Positions 54,981 to 63,018 of a stretch of 64,000 nucleotides of DNA are shown in pieces. Made by a program: the position numbers and the translations under genes. Below the pieces are notes generated by a model, which was given only the letters and a program-made list of their open reading frames with translations, had not been told where the DNA came from and did not search any database. The stretch's first letter is position 1; each line of letters begins with the position of its first letter. The stretch lies in contig CAWJYO010000010.1 of the NCBI GenBank assembly GCA_963847085.1, forward strand, positions 62,001 through 126,000, given 5' to 3'. The DNA comes from Ilyomonas sp963847085. GTDB lineage: Bacteria; Bacteroidota; Bacteroidia; Chitinophagales; Chitinophagaceae.

Positions 54981-55898
54981 TCAGTCGCTCCACTTGCTTT
55001 TTGTTTTTGGCACTAAAAGCAAGCTCTTCCGTAAGGTTTGTTTTAGTTGTGTTTTTACTAACTGCCCCATTGTTTTGGTTTTATAAAATAATGGTTGATT
55101 AAAATGAGCAGCAAGCTCATTTTTTAGCTGCTCTTTTTTTTCGTTGATAGAAATATTGTCTTCCGACATAATGTCGAGCAACTCTTTTACGCGATAGCGC
55201 GATGATACCAAACGAAACGTCATCATGGTTCTTTCTTCAGCCTGGTATTGCTTGATGGAGTTGATATCAAGATGCTTTTGCGCAAGCTGAACAAAGGCTA
55301 AGTTCTCTTTAAAAAATTGTGGCAAATACAAATTCTTTCTGCCTTCATAACTCTGCTGATCAAAGTCAATCGCACGAATGCGATACTGCACATCTTCCAC
55401 ATCGGGCGTGATGTTTACAATAAAATTATAGCTGCGCATGTCGCCCAGCAAACGCACAAAACAACGCTCGTTAAACTTCACAAACTCTTTCGAAAGCCGA
55501 ACCAGATTGGTAGTTGGATTATTCAAATATTGTTCTAAAAAAATATCGCCTGGCACGCCGGCAATATGCTCTTCAACAAGCGTGTTGTGGTTGGTAAAAA
55601 AGGTAATGCGGTCGGGTGATAAAAGGTGTTCCAATTCCAAACCATAGATGCGGCTGGCGTCGGCAAATTTGATGTAGTAATGATCGTAATTATCGTTCAG
55701 CTTATTTACTATGCGGATGCGAAACGGCTGGCTGTTTCCAAAGCTGCAAAAATCAATACGCTGTACATCTAAATGTTCAGTAAAGCTCAAATCACCTTCT
55801 GTTTTTAATATGGCATACGTTTTTACCAGCATATCGCGCAGCCAGTTCCATTCGCGCATATCATACGTTACGGTATCCCAGAATGTATCATTTCCCAT
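54981..55898 (-). CDS. Conserved protein of unknown function, kinase-fold-like features
   Basis: A 305-residue protein with no signal peptide or membrane helix. I do not recognise a named family. The segment RLLGDMRSYNFIVN followed about 25 residues later by RAIDFDQQSYEG resembles the catalytic loop (D-x4-N) and the metal-binding DFD of protein- or aminoglycoside-kinase folds; this is pattern matching, not an assignment. The C-terminus is Lys-rich. A 58-codon ORF ends 2 bp upstream of its start, suggesting translational coupling. Confidence 0.65.
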   Translation of the reverse strand: MGNDTFWDTVTYDMREWNWLRDMLVKTYAILKTEGDLSFTEHLDVQRIDFCSFGNSQPFRIRIVNKLNDNYDHYYIKFADASRIYGLELEHLLSPDRITFFTNHNTLVEEHIAGVPGDIFLEQYLNNPTTNLVRLSKEFVKFNERCFVRLLGDMRSYNFIVNITPDVEDVQYRIRAIDFDQQSYEGRKNLYLPQFFKENLAFVQLAQKHLDINSIKQYQAEERTMMTFRLVSSRYRVKELLDIMSEDNISINEKKEQLKNELAAHFNQPLFYKTKTMGQLVKTQLKQTLRKSLLLVPKTKSKWSD

Positions 55899-55900
55899 GC

Positions 55901-56077
55901 TTATCTTTTAAAGGAATGGAGTAGGTGAATCGAAGCAAATCCTGATACGAAATTGGCACTGTCGGTTTCGCGCCCATACTTTGCCAAATACTGGCGTAGC
56001 CTGTTGTTCACCATAAACATTGGCTTTTTTCTGGAAGGCCGGATGGCGGCTTTAGTATGGTCGTGCGCTTCAAACAT
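55901..56077 (-). CDS. Small basic protein, 58 aa, coupled to the kinase-like gene
   Basis: A complete ORF from ATG at 56077 to TAA at 55901, starting MFEAHDHTKAAIRPSRKKP and rich in Arg/Lys and His. Its stop lies 2 bp before the ATG of the 305-residue gene, in another frame, so ribosomes could pass from one to the other. No family is recognised and there is no membrane segment. It could be a true small gene or a chance ORF; the tight spacing favours a gene. Confidence 0.45.
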   Translation of the reverse strand: MFEAHDHTKAAIRPSRKKPMFMVNNRLRQYLAKYGRETDSANFVSGFASIHLLHSFKR

Positions 56078-56168
56078 TGATGATAAACAAACTCATTTGA
56101 TACTATTCATTTGATACAATCAAAAGTAAGAAATGAGAAATGCCATTCTATAAAAACGGCAAAAACAA

Positions 56169-56194
56169 AAACCTTCTGCAGACGCAGAAGGTTT
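56169..56194 (-). terminator. Terminator after the DUF2130 gene
   Basis: Stem aaaccttctgc / gcagaaggttt (56169-56179 with 56184-56194), loop agac. On the minus strand it is followed by tttgtttttgcc-like sequence, a near copy of the recurrent word. Confidence 0.85.
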
Positions 56195-56227
56195 ACAATT
56201 TAAGGACTATAAAAACTAAAGAGATGA

Positions 56228-57478
56228 TCAATCGGCAACAGCCATAATTTCATCTTCAAGCAAAGTAAGATTCACAGCATCGCTGCCTGCAATGCCTTCT
56301 ACCGAGCCTTTGATGTGTGCAGCATTCAGCATAATTTTTTCCAGTTGCTTTTCTCGCGATTTCCAGAGCTTTTCCATCATGTCGCGCTCTTTTTGAATGC
56401 TCATTTTTAAACTCATAAAACCTTCGCGCATCGCCTTCCATTGCTCGCTAAATTCAGAGCTGGTTAAGTAGTCGTACAGCATGTACATTTTCTCACCTTT
56501 ATTTTCGCCGCTTTTTGTTGCTGCAAATATTTTTAGAATGCCCGATCGCAGTACCGCTGCTAAGCTTTTCACTTCTAAAAACGAGCAAATGTAAACGCCT
56601 TCACGCTCGCCAAAACGTTCCATATCTTTCGGCATCACCTGCGTAACAATGATGGCAACATCAGCACCATTCAAACGCATGTCGGCTTTTAATTTTTCAA
56701 TCCAATCATTTGCAAAGCTGAGTGTGCGCTTGCTTTCATAAATAATTTTACCACATTCCTGACCGAAATTGTTGCAAACGGTTTGAATACAATCTGCGCC
56801 ACGAATGCCTTTGCCAACGGGTTCAATTTTATCAAATACAAATGAGCTGCGCAAAATTTCTTCCAGCAGCAATTCCTGCACTTCGCCTTGCAGTTGCATA
56901 CTGCCTTGTTCGGCTTTGCGGCGCATTTCTTCGGCAAGGCGTTTCTGGTCGTTGAGTTGCTTTTCTTTTTCAGCCAATTTTAAATCGTATTCAAGTCTCA
57001 TTTGCTGAATACGCGTTTCTTCCATCTGCCTTATTTCAACAGAAAGCCTGTTGCGCTCGTTCATTATTCGTTGCTGAATTTCCAATTCCAATTCCTCTTC
57101 TTTGTTTTTAAGCGCTTGTTCTTTTTGCAGATAATCCAGTTCTTTTTTACGGGCGGTTTTTAGTTTCTCTTCTGTTTCGCTGCACGATTGTTTTAATATC
57201 TGCATTTGATTTTCAAAATCATCTCCAATGCTTTTGCGCAGATTCGCTTCCATTTTTTCCTGCAGCGCTTTCTTTTCGCGTTCCATCTTGCGCATTGCTT
57301 CTTCTTCGGCTTGCTGCAATTGCTTTAGTAAGTCGGCTTCTTTTTGTTTGAATTCTTCATCTTTTCTTTTTTGCCATTCTTTGGCTCTGATATTGGCTTC
57401 ACGCTGTACTTCATCGCGTATGGCATCACCCGGTTCAAACCGGTGACCGCAGCCCGGGCACTTCAATTCTGTTGGCAT
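56228..57478 (-). CDS. DUF2130 domain protein (RmuC-like, coiled coil plus nuclease-fold domain)
   Basis: 416 residues. An N-terminal zinc-ribbon-like CPGCGHRF (residues 6-13), a long Lys/Glu/Gln-rich coiled coil (about 20-200), then the DUF2130 domain, which is related to restriction-endonuclease-like folds; GADCIQTV and KIIYESKRTLSFANDWIEKLK carry acidic and Lys residues placed like a D...E-x-K site. The biological role is unknown. The ATG at 57478 is chosen because the longer frame begins TTG at 57508. Confidence 0.85.
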   Translation of the reverse strand: MPTELKCPGCGHRFEPGDAIRDEVQREANIRAKEWQKRKDEEFKQKEADLLKQLQQAEEEAMRKMEREKKALQEKMEANLRKSIGDDFENQMQILKQSCSETEEKLKTARKKELDYLQKEQALKNKEEELELEIQQRIMNERNRLSVEIRQMEETRIQQMRLEYDLKLAEKEKQLNDQKRLAEEMRRKAEQGSMQLQGEVQELLLEEILRSSFVFDKIEPVGKGIRGADCIQTVCNNFGQECGKIIYESKRTLSFANDWIEKLKADMRLNGADVAIIVTQVMPKDMERFGEREGVYICSFLEVKSLAAVLRSGILKIFAATKSGENKGEKMYMLYDYLTSSEFSEQWKAMREGFMSLKMSIQKERDMMEKLWKSREKQLEKIMLNAAHIKGSVEGIAGSDAVNLTLLEDEIMAVAD

Positions 57479-57688
57479 AGTAATGTAGTTCTTAGTTTCT
57501 GAAATCAATATTACGAAAGCTCATCTTACTAAAAGCATTAGCAAAAGTATTTTCTTTTTCCACAACGGCGGTTAGGGCTGTGTATAAGGTGTGAATAGTT
57601 GTGGTTTGGAGAGGCTTATGTATGAATGCAGGAGATTATAAAAGCAATATTCGTTTTTTCTAAGAAGAGGTGTGAAAGACTTGGTTTT

Positions 57689-57750
57689 ACCGCGAAGTCG
57701 CAAAGACGCTAAAAATATCTGGCAAAAACCAAACCTTGCGACTTCGCGGT
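57689..57750. repeat. Inverted repeat ACCGCGAAGTCGCAA
   Basis: Perfect 15-bp arms at 57689-57703 and 57736-57750, with 32 bp between that contain ggcaaaaaccaaacc. A related cgcgaagatgcaaag fragment lies near 7690. It may also terminate the convergent-side gene at 57760. Confidence 0.7.
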
Positions 57751-57759
57751 TAATAGCTT

Positions 57760-58503
57760 TTAAAAATCAATACCAATCCAATGCTTTTTGTTTTGCTCAT
57801 ATTTTGTGAAGTTGAACTGGTACAATTTTCCAGGCCGATGCGCGACATCGTTTTCATATTCGCCGGTATCAATTAGAACATCCATGTGGAAGAATTTTTT
57901 TCTAAAATTCCTTCTGTCCATTTTAGTATTCAAAATAGCTTCGTATAAATGCTGTAGCTGCCGGAGTGAGAATTTGTCGGGTAATAAGTTAAAGCCCAGC
58001 GGATGTTCCTGAATGCGCTTTTGCAGCCATTCGTAACATTCATGAATGATAAGGTTGTGGTCGAAAGCCATGTTTTGCAAGCCCTGCACATTGTGCCAGT
58101 GCAGTTCGTTATCCATTTTTTTTAATTGATGGTCTTTGATGTTTAGTAAAGAACAATAAGCTACGGTAAGCACACGCCCACCCGGATGCCGGTTGGGATG
58201 GCTAAAGGTTTTCACTTCTTCAAGATAAACATCGTCCATACCGGTTCGCTGCTTCAGCACGCGGTAAGCAGCATCGGTAAGCTCTTCATTATCGGCTGCA
58301 AAATCGCCCAGCAAACTCCATTTGTCTTTGTAAATGGTAAGGTCGCTGCGGATAAGCAACACTTTCAGTTCGTTTTCATCAAAACCAAAAATGACACAAT
58401 CAACCGTAATGGGCACGCACGGATAAGATGCTACGAGTGCATGAACATCTTCTATCCATTTTTTTTGGAGTTTGTAATTGGCAATTGTTTCTGCAAAAGG
58501 CAT
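57760..58503 (-). CDS. NrtR/AraR-like regulator: Nudix-fold domain plus winged helix
   Basis: A 247-residue protein. The N-terminal two thirds is a Nudix fold (CVIFGFDENELKVLLIRSD, WSLLGDFA), but the Nudix box lacks the REUxEE glutamates (it reads AYRVLKQRTGM), so hydrolysis is unlikely and ligand sensing is likely. The C-terminal part (FSLRQLQHLYEAIL, DRRNFRKKFF) matches the winged-helix DNA-binding half of NrtR-type regulators, some of which sense sugars such as arabinose in Bacteroides. Targets are unknown. Confidence 0.85.
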   Translation of the reverse strand: MPFAETIANYKLQKKWIEDVHALVASYPCVPITVDCVIFGFDENELKVLLIRSDLTIYKDKWSLLGDFAADNEELTDAAYRVLKQRTGMDDVYLEEVKTFSHPNRHPGGRVLTVAYCSLLNIKDHQLKKMDNELHWHNVQGLQNMAFDHNLIIHECYEWLQKRIQEHPLGFNLLPDKFSLRQLQHLYEAILNTKMDRRNFRKKFFHMDVLIDTGEYENDVAHRPGKLYQFNFTKYEQNKKHWIGIDF

Positions 58504-58740
58504 TGATAAAAGAATTTATGAAAGCAATCAGTTAATAATTGTAAAGAGGTCCATTCTGCCAGGGTAAAAACTTTCCTTGTTGTAAAACTGGCTTTTTCAA
58601 CCTGGCAAATGGTTGCAAGAACGGTTACGAAATTAATCATTTTTGTTTTTGCTTGTTTTTCTGCTTATTGTGTTTATTAAACAAGAATGGAGATTATTTT
58701 AACACTATCAGCTAAAAGCAGGAAAGAATAGAGCTTAAAT

Positions 58741-58772
58741 AAAAAGACCTTCTGAAAACAGAAGGTCTTTTT
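58741..58772 (-). terminator. Terminator after trxA
   Basis: A perfect 14-bp stem (58741-58754 with 58759-58772), aaaa loop, A-run and T-run at its ends. Confidence 0.92.
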
Positions 58773-58792
58773 AAAAAAGCTATAAAAACAAA

Positions 58793-59110
58793 TTACAGGT
58801 TCGCTGCAATTTTTTTATCTAATACCGACTTAGGAACGGCGCCAATTTGCTTATCTACTACCTGGCCTCCTTTAATAAAAAGAATAGCGGGAATAGAAGT
58901 GATGCCATATTTTACACTTATATCGGGATTGTTATCAACGTTTACTTTGCCAATATTTACTCTGCCTGCATATTCCTTGGAAAGTTCTTCAATAACGGGT
59001 CCGATAGCGCGGCAGGGTCCGCACCATTCAGCCCAAAAATCTATTACAGATAATTTATCATTTTCCAGCACATCGGTCTGAAAATTTGAATCGGTGAATT
59101 CTAAAGCCAT
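58793..59110 (-). CDS. trxA: Thioredoxin
   Basis: A 105-residue dithiol-disulfide oxidoreductase. The active site is WCGPC with Cys30 and Cys33, followed by GITSIPAILFIKGG containing the conserved cis-Pro. No signal peptide, so cytoplasmic. It is a single gene with a strong terminator. Confidence 0.97.
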   Translation of the reverse strand: MALEFTDSNFQTDVLENDKLSVIDFWAEWCGPCRAIGPVIEELSKEYAGRVNIGKVNVDNNPDISVKYGITSIPAILFIKGGQVVDKQIGAVPKSVLDKKIAANL

Positions 59111-59208
59111 AACGAAATATTTTTGTAATGTTTAATGATGGGCAAAGATAATTCCAAAGGCTCGGATGTGCTGAAACGACAGTATAAGAACCGCAAAGTT
59201 TGATGTAA

Positions 59209-59661
59209 CTATGACAATAAAGCCTGCCGCGCTAAAAATTCCAGTTTTTGGTTGGCGTTGATAAGTTTAGTAGTAAGCTCAATATTTTCTTTGCGAAGAC
59301 AGTACACTTCATAGGCTTTATCAATAAATATTTTTATTTCCTGCTCGTGCCAGGGCTTGGTAAGGTATTTATACACCTGACCGCGGTTAATGGCATCAAT
59401 CACAGCATTAATATCGGTATAGCCGGTAATCAGAATGCGGATAGGATCGGGAAAGATAGACAGGATAGACTCAAAAAATTCGATTCCTGTCATTTTGGGC
59501 ATTCGTTGGTCGCTTAAAATAACATGAATGAGGTTTTGCTGCAAAATGCGAATTCCTTCATCAGCAGATTCAGCGATAAAAACATTAAAGTCTCTGCGAA
59601 AGGCAGCTTTAAAGGCAGTGAGGTTGTGCCTTTCATCGTCTACATACAGTACATTTACCAT
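59209..59661 (-). CDS. Stand-alone response-regulator receiver with C-terminal helix (RpfG-like receiver)
   Basis: A 150-residue protein. The receiver has VDDERHN, phospho-acceptor Asp51 (VILSDQRMPKMTG) and Lys in YLTKPWHEQEI, of the RpfG type, but it lacks an HD-GYP output domain. About 30 C-terminal residues form a likely coiled coil (LRKENIELTTKLINANQKL). It lies divergent from the acyltransferase/ThiF/7TMR gene cluster and could relay its signal; that link is inference. Confidence 0.88.
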   Translation of the reverse strand: MVNVLYVDDERHNLTAFKAAFRRDFNVFIAESADEGIRILQQNLIHVILSDQRMPKMTGIEFFESILSIFPDPIRILITGYTDINAVIDAINRGQVYKYLTKPWHEQEIKIFIDKAYEVYCLRKENIELTTKLINANQKLEFLARQALLS

Positions 59662-59804
59662 GATAATTTGGATTGATGGTTATATTATTTTCAATTAAAA
59701 TTTAATTAAGCTCGTAAGTTTATGAAGGCAATCTACTTGTAAATTACACTTATCAATTATTATTGCATGAAATAACTTTATAAATGCTTTACAAACTTAA
59801 CTAT

Positions 59805-59823
59805 TACCAAACTCATTTTGGTA
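59805..59823. promoter_or_regulatory. Operator-like dyad upstream of the acyltransferase gene
   Basis: taccaaa-ctcat-tttggta: perfect 7-bp arms with a 5-bp spacer, 80 bp before the ATG and between divergent genes. Confidence 0.4.
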
Positions 59824-59902
59824 TGTGAAAAGCACAAACTTAGAAATTTAAGCCAAATTAAATCTTGTTTTTATCATATTTTAATCGAGTTATTACAGGT
59901 GC

Positions 59903-60643
59903 ATGGAAGTAACAACAGATATTCGTATCAGAGCGTTTAGAGCCACGGAAGATCCGGAAACATGCTTAAAGTTTATTGAAGGCCATAGGCGTGTATTAAC
60001 CATTTACGGCATCGAAAACATTACAACCAATACGGACGACTGGATGTACAACCCAGCCATTTTTGTAATAGTCGTAGAATCTATGGATAGAAAAAAATTG
60101 TTTGGAGGTGCGCGCTTACAGGCTTCAGATGGCATTACACACTTGCCGATAGAAGAGGCTACGAGCGAAATGGATTTTAAAATACACGAGGTTGTAAAAC
60201 AATATGCACAGTTTGGAACCGGAGAATTATCCGGACTTTGGAATTCAAAAGAAGTAGCGGGTTTAGGCATCGGTAGCCTGTTTCCTACACGCTGCGGTGT
60301 TGTTATCGCAGAGCAGGTGGGGCTATCATCTATAATTTCGCTGTCCTCCCCAACAACGGTTCGGTTCAATAAATGGTTAGGAAGCGAGCTATTAACGGAA
60401 GTAGGAAATAACGGTACTTTTTACTATCCAAAAATTGATTTGCTTGCATCTGCCTGTATATTAAAAGACGCGGTTACATTATCCAACACGCATCCAAGAG
60501 AAAGAGAAAAAATGCTGTTTTTGAGAAATAATCTTGAATGTTATGTAAGAGAAAGGTCTCCTTTTAAAAATATTTACGTGAATGTGCATTATGAACTTGT
60601 AGTGAAATCGGCAAGAAAGGGAGAATTTCTAATAGCATATTGA
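59903..60643 (+). CDS. GNAT-like acyltransferase (autoinducer/N-acyl amino acid synthase-like)
   Basis: A 246-residue protein with a GNAT-type core. The segment FGTGELSGLWNSKEVAGLGIG, where a Glu-containing strand is followed by a Gly-rich CoA-loop, and the later SSPTTVRFNKWLG resemble LuxI/FeeM-like acyltransferases, though the usual Arg after the Glu is absent (E108-L-S-G). A role in making an acylated small molecule is inference. It starts an apparent operon: the ThiF-nitroreductase gene follows after 58 bp. Confidence 0.7.
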   Translation: MEVTTDIRIRAFRATEDPETCLKFIEGHRRVLTIYGIENITTNTDDWMYNPAIFVIVVESMDRKKLFGGARLQASDGITHLPIEEATSEMDFKIHEVVKQYAQFGTGELSGLWNSKEVAGLGIGSLFPTRCGVVIAEQVGLSSIISLSSPTTVRFNKWLGSELLTEVGNNGTFYYPKIDLLASACILKDAVTLSNTHPREREKMLFLRNNLECYVRERSPFKNIYVNVHYELVVKSARKGEFLIAY

Positions 60644-60701
60644 ACAATGATGTAAGTGAATGTAAAAACAAAGTTTTTAAGGGTAAACAAATCTGTAACT
60701 T

Positions 60702-63011
60702 ATGTACAAACTGACCGAAACTATTAATAGAAAAAAAGAATCTGTAAACCCAAATTCGAACAATACCAAACCTGTTTTTTTTCGTTTGGCAAATAATGAG
60801 GATCGGAAAAAGTTTGAAGACCTGCTAAACGATACTGTGCCCATAACAATTCATGATACTTTTTTGCAGCAAAGAGAAGAATTAAAAAAGATAAGAAAGC
60901 TACAGCATAATGTTGTATTCGATAAAAGTAATCCTCAGAATGATGTAAGTAATGAATTTGATATTAACGATGGAGTTTGGGTTTACTATTCGTGGTTAAA
61001 TAAAGTGGTGCACATACTTGATGAAGAAGATTTCATTGAAGTAAGAACCAATCGCAATCAACATAAAATCACAAAAAGCGAACGGGATGCTTTGCGGAAA
61101 AAGACAATAGGTGTTATTGGTTTATCTGTAGGTCAGTCTATTGCAATGACATTGGTATTAGAAAGGTCATGTGGACAGATAAGGTTGGCAGATTTTGATG
61201 ACATTGAACTTAGTAATTTAAACAGAATTAAAACGGGTTTATATAATCTTGGTTTAAAAAAAGTAGTACAAATTGCCAGAGAAATTGCTGAATTGGATCC
61301 TTTTATAAATGTGGTTTGTTATGAAGATGGTGTAACAGAAAATAACATTGACGAATTTTTGAGTAAGGATGGTACACTTGATCTTTTAATAGAAGAATGT
61401 GACAGTTTAGATATAAAGATTTTAAGTCGCATCAAGGCTAAACAATATAGAATTCCGGTATTGATGGAAACCAATGATAGGGGTATGATTGATATTGAGC
61501 GTTTCGACCTTGATGATACTTATCCTATTCTTCATAATTTAATTGGCGACGTGTCATGGCAGGGTTTAAGTAATCTCACTACAGAACAGAAGTTGCCCAT
61601 GATGATGAAGTTGACCGCATTTAAAAACATTTCGCCACGTCAAAAATTAACTGTTTTAGAATTAGGACAATCCATATCTACCTGGCCGCAGCTTGCCTCT
61701 AATGTAGTGATGGGTGCCGGCGTAACAGCTGATGTTGCGAGAAGGATATTCTTAAAACAACTAAACGATTCAGGCAGGTTCTACGTGGATATCGAGAACA
61801 TTATTAAAGATAAACAACTCCCTTCTCCTCAGTATTCGCCAAAAATTATTAAAGAATTGTCGGTTGAAGACATGAGTTATGTAGCAGAAAAAGCTTTACT
61901 AAATGAAAGTACTCATAACACAGGTATCTCAAAGGAAATAATCGAAAGAATTGTTTCGGACGCGGGTACTGCACCATCATCCGGTAATGATCAGCCTTGG
62001 AAATTCTTATTTATAAAAGATAGATTGTTTCTATTCCACGAAATAGCAAGATCTTATTCTTTTGGTGATTATAAAAATATGGCTTCCTATATTTCATTGG
62101 GCGGTGCTATAGAAAATGTAATTTTAAGTGCACATAAAGAGCAGTATGAAGTAACGGTAAAACTTTTTCCTGTAAAAGATCATCTTACCTGCGTAGCTTG
62201 TTTTCATTTTAAAAAGGAAGTTGATGATACAACAGAAAAACATGAATTTGACTACCTGATTAATTATATTCATAAACGGGTTACAAATCGTAAAATAACA
62301 TCTAACGAGCCCCCTTCAAATGAAATATTGCAACAGTTGCAGCAAGCTGCGGAAAGTTTTGAACAAGTAAAAGCATCTTTTATTACAGATAAAAAAGATT
62401 TACGAACATTAGGCTTAATAGTTTCTGCCGGAGATAGAATCAGAATTATGCATCCGCAAGGCCATTATGATTTTTTTAATCGTGAAATAAGGCAATCGGC
62501 AGAGGAAGTTGAAACCAAAAGAACAGGAATGGACTTAGCCACTCTCGAACTGACACCACAGGCAACCTTGGCATTAGAGTTAGTTAGTAATGATACAATC
62601 ATACAAGTATTGCGCGACGTAAATGGTTTACAGGCGCTGAAAGAGGTTTCAGTGCCCAACACAATTAATTCGGCTGCTATGGGGTTAATAGAAACCAAAT
62701 CATTCACTCCTGTTGATTTTGTTAAGGGCGGACGGGCAATGCAGCGCCAGTGGTTGAAAGCAACGCAATTAGGCTATGCTTATCATCCTATGGTAGTGCC
62801 ATTGTATTTGTTTTACAGATTAATTTTTGGTGATGGCGAAGGATTAAACGAAACAACAATTACTGAATTAAAAGGCTTACGGAAACAATTTATGGAGCTA
62901 TTTCCCGGCGATGAAAAGAGAGGTGAGATATTGCTGTTTAGAATTTTTAAAGCAGAAGATATAACTGTGCGATCACCGCGATTACCTTTAAGTAAAATAT
63001 TATTTACCTGA
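60702..63011 (+). CDS. ThiF (E1-like) and nitroreductase fusion protein, Rv1355c/MoeY family
   Basis: 769 residues. After a polar N-terminus, an E1-like adenylating domain has GVIGLSVG (137-144) and DFDDIELSNLNR (ATP-binding Asp and Arg). No CxxC zinc pairs are seen. From about residue 410 a nitroreductase-like FMN domain follows (SDAGTAPSSGNDQPWKFLFI, then MASYISLGGAIENVILSA). This order matches Rv1355c (MoeY) of Mycobacterium tuberculosis, whose reaction is not established. The fusion suggests adenylation of a carboxylate or peptide coupled to flavin reduction or oxidation. The 7TMR-DISM sensor gene starts 7 bp downstream. Confidence 0.82.
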   Translation: MYKLTETINRKKESVNPNSNNTKPVFFRLANNEDRKKFEDLLNDTVPITIHDTFLQQREELKKIRKLQHNVVFDKSNPQNDVSNEFDINDGVWVYYSWLNKVVHILDEEDFIEVRTNRNQHKITKSERDALRKKTIGVIGLSVGQSIAMTLVLERSCGQIRLADFDDIELSNLNRIKTGLYNLGLKKVVQIAREIAELDPFINVVCYEDGVTENNIDEFLSKDGTLDLLIEECDSLDIKILSRIKAKQYRIPVLMETNDRGMIDIERFDLDDTYPILHNLIGDVSWQGLSNLTTEQKLPMMMKLTAFKNISPRQKLTVLELGQSISTWPQLASNVVMGAGVTADVARRIFLKQLNDSGRFYVDIENIIKDKQLPSPQYSPKIIKELSVEDMSYVAEKALLNESTHNTGISKEIIERIVSDAGTAPSSGNDQPWKFLFIKDRLFLFHEIARSYSFGDYKNMASYISLGGAIENVILSAHKEQYEVTVKLFPVKDHLTCVACFHFKKEVDDTTEKHEFDYLINYIHKRVTNRKITSNEPPSNEILQQLQQAAESFEQVKASFITDKKDLRTLGLIVSAGDRIRIMHPQGHYDFFNREIRQSAEEVETKRTGMDLATLELTPQATLALELVSNDTIIQVLRDVNGLQALKEVSVPNTINSAAMGLIETKSFTPVDFVKGGRAMQRQWLKATQLGYAYHPMVVPLYLFYRLIFGDGEGLNETTITELKGLRKQFMELFPGDEKRGEILLFRIFKAEDITVRSPRLPLSKILFT

Positions 63012-63018
63012 TTAATTA

